From Neobacillus cucumis (GTDB lineage: Bacteria; Bacillota; Bacilli; Bacillales; Cytobacillaceae): a DNA stretch of 64,000 nt. Location of the stretch: the NCBI RefSeq assembly GCF_002860255.1, contig NZ_PGVE01000037.1, forward strand, positions 1 through 64,000, read 5' to 3'. How positions within the stretch are numbered: position 1 is the stretch's first letter; each line of letters opens with the position of its first letter. The notes beneath the pieces are model-generated. The model was not told the DNA's origin and did no database searches. It saw only the letters and a program-made list of their open reading frames with translations. Shown piece after piece: positions 61,300 through 64,000 of the stretch. The translations under genes and the position numbers were made by a program.

Positions 61300-61497
61300 T
61301 TGGGCAGCCCAATTGAAAATAAAAATACGCAGGTGGATTTCCTAAAACACCGTTTAAACATGTTTATCGATGTACTTGATGCCATCGATCCAGAGGATAC
61401 TGATTTAGAGGATATTGATCGTTTAATTTTGATGCTTGATGAGATGGAATCAAAATGCCGGGAATTTCAAAATCGTGAAGTAAGTGAGTCTGTTTAA
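61300..61497 (+). CDS. SE1561-family small protein
   Basis: 65-aa acidic helical protein. The sequence LKHRLNMFIDVLDAIDPEDTDLEDIDRL is typical of the SE1561 family of Bacillales. Function unknown. TTG at 61300 with AAAGGAG upstream is preferred over the ATG at 61282, which has no site. Its stop codon lies in a terminator stem. Confidence 0.7.
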   Translation: MGSPIENKNTQVDFLKHRLNMFIDVLDAIDPEDTDLEDIDRLILMLDEMESKCREFQNREVSESV

Positions 61498-61515
61498 GAA
61501 CAGGCTCTTTTTTAT
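61486..61515 (+). terminator. Terminator overlapping the stop of the SE1561 gene
   Basis: The GAGTCTGTT/AACAGGCTC stem has loop TAAG (containing the stop codon) and is followed by TTTTTTATT. Confidence 0.85.
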
Positions 61516-61665
61516 TGACTTGTCTCCCTGGGCTAGGCGAGTAGAGCTTTTCCAGTAACCTTATCCTTTAATTCTAGTGGTTATAGGAGTATAATGTAAG
61601 CGTGCAAAAAGTTGTAAAATTGAAAATAGATAAAATTGGGGAACTAAGGGAAAGGGGTACTCGAA

Positions 61666-63210
61666 TTGAATATTGCAAAATTTCAAGAAAGCATGTACGA
61701 ACTAATTGTGGAAACATCAACCAAACTTCCTAAAGACGTTCGACGTGCTGTGTTAGCTGCAAAGCAAAAAGAAAATGCAGGAACAAGTGCCGCGATGAGT
61801 CTTGCAACTATCACCAATAATATTAAAATGGCAGACGACCAAGTTTCACCAATCTGTCAGGATACAGGCCTGCCAACTTTTAAAATTAAAACACCTGTAG
61901 GCGTTAACCAATTAGAAATTAAAGAAGCTATCAAAAAGGCAATAGTCCTTGCGACGAATGAAGGAAAATTACGTCCAAACTCTGTTGATTCTTTAACTGG
62001 AAAAAACAGCGGTGATAACCTTGGTGCTGGCCTTCCAGTCATCAAATTTGATCAATGGGAAAAGGACTACATTGACGTCCGCCTAATTTTGAAGGGGGGC
62101 GGCTGTGAAAATAAAAACATCCAGTATAGCCTTCCTTGCGAGTTAGAAGGACTAGGCCGTGCGGGCCGTGACCTTGATGGGATTCGCAAATGTATCATGC
62201 ATTCGGTATACCAGGCGCAGGGCCAAGGCTGCAGCGCTGGTTTTATCGGCGTTGGTATTGGAGGCGACCGTTCCTCAGGCTATGATTTAGCTAAAGAGCA
62301 ATTATTCCGCTCTGTTGAAGATGTAAATCCAAACGAAGATCTTCGCAAGCTAGAAGAGTATGTAATGGAAAATGCAAATAAATTAGGTATTGGGACCATG
62401 GGCTTCGGCGGTGAAGCAACCCTTCTTGGTTGTAAAATTGGGGTTATGAACCGTATTCCAGCGAGCTTTTACGTTTCCGTTGCCTACAATTGCTGGGCTT
62501 TCCGACGCTTAGGTGTAAGTGTGGATGCGGAGACTGGCGAAATTAAAGAATGGGCTTACCAGGATGGGGAGTTTATTGATTTCGCTGTTACTGAGACTGA
62601 AAAAGAAACGGCTGCTGCATCATCTGCGGATGTAATTACGTTAGAGGCACCGATTACGGAAGAAAAGATTCGTTCGTTGAAGGTTGGCGACGTTGTCCAG
62701 ATTAATGGATTAATGTATACAGGCCGCGATGCGATTCATAAATATTTAAGTGATCATGATGCCCCGGTTGATTTAAATGGACAGATCATTTATCATTGCG
62801 GTCCTGTCATGCTGAAGGATGAAAATGAAGAGTGGCATGTAAAGGCTGCTGGTCCAACTACAAGTATTCGTGAGGAGCCGTATCAAGGTGACATCATGAA
62901 GAAGTTCGGAATCCGCGCAGTTATTGGTAAGGGTGGAATGGGTCCTAAGACGTTGGCAGCATTAAACGAGCATGGCGGTGTCTATTTGAATGCAATCGGC
63001 GGCGCGGCTCAATATTATGCGGATTGTATTAAAGGGGTAGAAGGCGTTGATTTAATGCAGTTTGGAATTCCAGAGGCAATGTGGCACCTTCGTGTTGAAG
63101 GTTTTACTGCTGTAGTAACGATGGATTCACACGGAAACAGCTTACATGCTGATGTGGATAAGTCATCATTGGAAAAGCTGGCTCAGTTTAAGGAACCGGT
63201 ATTTAAATAA
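61666..63210 (+). CDS. Class I fumarate hydratase
   Basis: 514-aa single-chain class I (Fe-S) fumarase with both alpha and beta parts. Three cysteines for the [4Fe-4S] cluster are visible in SPICQDTG, GGGCENK and QGCSAGF. The beta part starts after about residue 320 (LKVGDVVQINGLMYTGRDA). It interconverts fumarate and malate and is oxygen-sensitive. Tartrate dehydratase has the same fold, so the substrate is not fully certain. It starts at a TTG with AAAGGGG upstream. Bacilli usually have the class II enzyme FumC (CitG), so this is probably an additional isozyme. Confidence 0.85.
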   Translation: MNIAKFQESMYELIVETSTKLPKDVRRAVLAAKQKENAGTSAAMSLATITNNIKMADDQVSPICQDTGLPTFKIKTPVGVNQLEIKEAIKKAIVLATNEGKLRPNSVDSLTGKNSGDNLGAGLPVIKFDQWEKDYIDVRLILKGGGCENKNIQYSLPCELEGLGRAGRDLDGIRKCIMHSVYQAQGQGCSAGFIGVGIGGDRSSGYDLAKEQLFRSVEDVNPNEDLRKLEEYVMENANKLGIGTMGFGGEATLLGCKIGVMNRIPASFYVSVAYNCWAFRRLGVSVDAETGEIKEWAYQDGEFIDFAVTETEKETAAASSADVITLEAPITEEKIRSLKVGDVVQINGLMYTGRDAIHKYLSDHDAPVDLNGQIIYHCGPVMLKDENEEWHVKAAGPTTSIREEPYQGDIMKKFGIRAVIGKGGMGPKTLAALNEHGGVYLNAIGGAAQYYADCIKGVEGVDLMQFGIPEAMWHLRVEGFTAVVTMDSHGNSLHADVDKSSLEKLAQFKEPVFK

Positions 63211-63220
63211 GTTGTTTGTT

Positions 63221-63255
63221 GGCTAGGCGTGAGTGGTGCGCCTAGCCTTTTTTTG
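63221..63255 (+). terminator. Terminator after the fumarase gene
   Basis: The GGCTAGGCG/CGCCTAGCC stem is followed by TTTTTTT. Confidence 0.92.
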
Positions 63256-63268
63256 GGTTGTCGGGGGA

Positions 63269-63383
63269 TTTGTTAATATCTCTTGGAATTTGTTAATATC
63301 GTAGCAAATTTTGTTAATATCACGCCGGAATTTGTTAATATCCTAAAATTTTTGTTAATATCGCCCCGAAATTTGTTAATAAA
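63269..63383. repeat. Six helically phased 12-bp direct repeats (TTTGTTAATATC)
   Basis: Copies begin at 63269, 63289, 63310, 63331, 63351 and 63372 (the last degenerate at its 3' end). Start-to-start distances are 20 or 21 bases, two helical turns, with unrelated GC-richer spacers between. The array lies between the fumarase terminator and the NERD gene. It encodes nothing obvious. Confidence 0.85.
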
Positions 63384-63477
63384 GCATTAAAGCACTAAAG
63401 TCGATTAAAAAAGTGTTAGGAGGAATTCTATAAATGATGTCGAAATAGATAATAAATTAGCTAAAGGAGGGAAAAAT

Positions 63478-64000
63478 TTGTTCGATTTACCATTAATTAA
63501 GCCCATAACGTTACAACAGGCAGAAGCTGCTCAAAGAAGATTACCTAGTAATCATCCAAAGATGGCAGAAGTGGAGGTGAAAATCAGGATTTTAGCTTCG
63601 GGATATAAGGGAGAGAAAACCTTAAACTATTTTCTCGGATTACTCCCAGAAAAGAATCATCATATTTTTCAAGGTCTACGACTTCCTGCAAGAGATTCCT
63701 TCTTCCAAATGGATGCTCACCTTCTTTCTCCAAGATTAATCATCCTCTTAGAGTCAAAAAACTATTCCGGAATACTTACTTTAGAGAAGCATCAGTTAAC
63801 ACAAGAGATTAATAATATAAAAATGGTCTATGATAATCCAATTTCACAGGTGAATAGGCATAAAATCCTTTTACAATATTTTTTTCAAAAATATCAAATT
63901 CCCCCTATTCCTATTGAAACAGTAGTAGTTTTCACTAAATCCTCAGCAGAAGTCAAAGTTGCTCAAGGGTATCAGGAGGCAGAAAAAAAGATTTGTAAAG
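63478..64000 (+). CDS. NERD-domain protein (incomplete at window end)
   Basis: At least 174 residues, cut by the window edge. A TTG start has AAAGGAGGG upstream. The nuclease-related domain is suggested by the MDAHLLSPRLIILLESKNYSG segment, with the D...ExK pattern of the restriction-endonuclease-like fold, followed by NPISQVNRHK. NERD proteins of bacilli are often annotated as possible nucleases or DNA-processing factors; function is not established. The missing C-terminus could carry a further domain. Confidence 0.75.
   Translation, partial: MFDLPLIKPITLQQAEAAQRRLPSNHPKMAEVEVKIRILASGYKGEKTLNYFLGLLPEKNHHIFQGLRLPARDSFFQMDAHLLSPRLIILLESKNYSGILTLEKHQLTQEINNIKMVYDNPISQVNRHKILLQYFFQKYQIPPIPIETVVVFTKSSAEVKVAQGYQEAEKKICK

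Noticed and set aside
63269..63383. CRISPR or plasmid iterons with origin
   Set aside because: Repeats are only 12 bases with 8-9-base spacers, and no replication initiator gene is adjacent within the window; phased binding sites are a simpler reading.

Overview
The window looks like chromosome from a low-GC, spore-forming Bacillaceae, perhaps of the Neobacillus type. The evidence is strong AGGAGG-type ribosome sites, frequent TTG/GTG starts, spore-type small proteins, and many genes with recognisable Bacillus subtilis counterparts (YfkJ, YfkK, YfkH, YfkE, YfkD, MapB, YhfW, LiaFSR, SinI/SinR, PfeT, EfeUOB). The genus is inferred from content; no rRNA is present to confirm it. No tRNA, rRNA, prophage, IS element or CRISPR array was seen.

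Region 1 (1-8 kb): a molybdenum enzyme operon comprising a NarI-like membrane subunit, a NapA/Nas-type catalytic subunit, a four-cluster Fe-S protein, a Tat-exported Rieske protein and three small proteins. It is followed by an NreABC-like nitrate-sensing set with two histidine kinases, one response regulator and one GAF protein. Together they suggest an unusually composed nitrate reductase.

Region 2 (8-16 kb): a small spore-type protein, a YfkJ phosphatase, and a DabB-DabA inorganic-carbon uptake pair. The pair is flanked by two inverted DUF2294 paralogues and followed by a beta-carbonic-anhydrase-like protein that lacks the zinc ligands. A decayed panE-like gene lies inside the block.

Region 3 (16-30 kb): mixed metabolic and housekeeping genes. 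These include glutaminyl-tRNA synthetase (uncommon in bacilli), a Gfo/Idh/MocA oxidoreductase, a NapH-like ferredoxin, a WG-repeat protein, an MBL hydrolase, a DEAD-box helicase, an amidase, a YhfW-type FAD/Rieske protein and a LysM-CAP protein.

Region 4 (30-42 kb): a lia-type envelope-stress operon (liaI-like, liaH, liaF, liaS, liaR), a Fur-box-controlled efeO-efeB-efeU iron uptake operon, a flippase followed by a 5'-truncated ECF sigma gene, and an aromatic amino acid hydroxylase. A structured intergenic repeat lies beside the Bax-inhibitor-like gene.

Region 5 (42-54.7 kb): mscL, four 52-bp tandem hairpin repeats, ampS, an MFS gene, topB, and hutH behind a promoter-proximal terminator. Next comes a cyclic-di-GMP-I riboswitch in front of a sinI-type antirepressor gene that converges on a sinR-type repressor gene. 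Then mapB, yfkK, a YtxH gene and yfkH.

Region 6 (54.7-64 kb): a PfeT-like P1B-4 ATPase, an MFS transporter, a YfkE-type cation antiporter, a YczE-like membrane protein, YfkD, an SE1561-family protein and class I fumarase. These are followed by six helically phased 12-bp repeats and the start of a NERD-domain gene that runs off the window.

The two most promising signals are the c-di-GMP riboswitch-sinI/sinR module and the NapA/Nas-Rieske-NarI-Nre operon.
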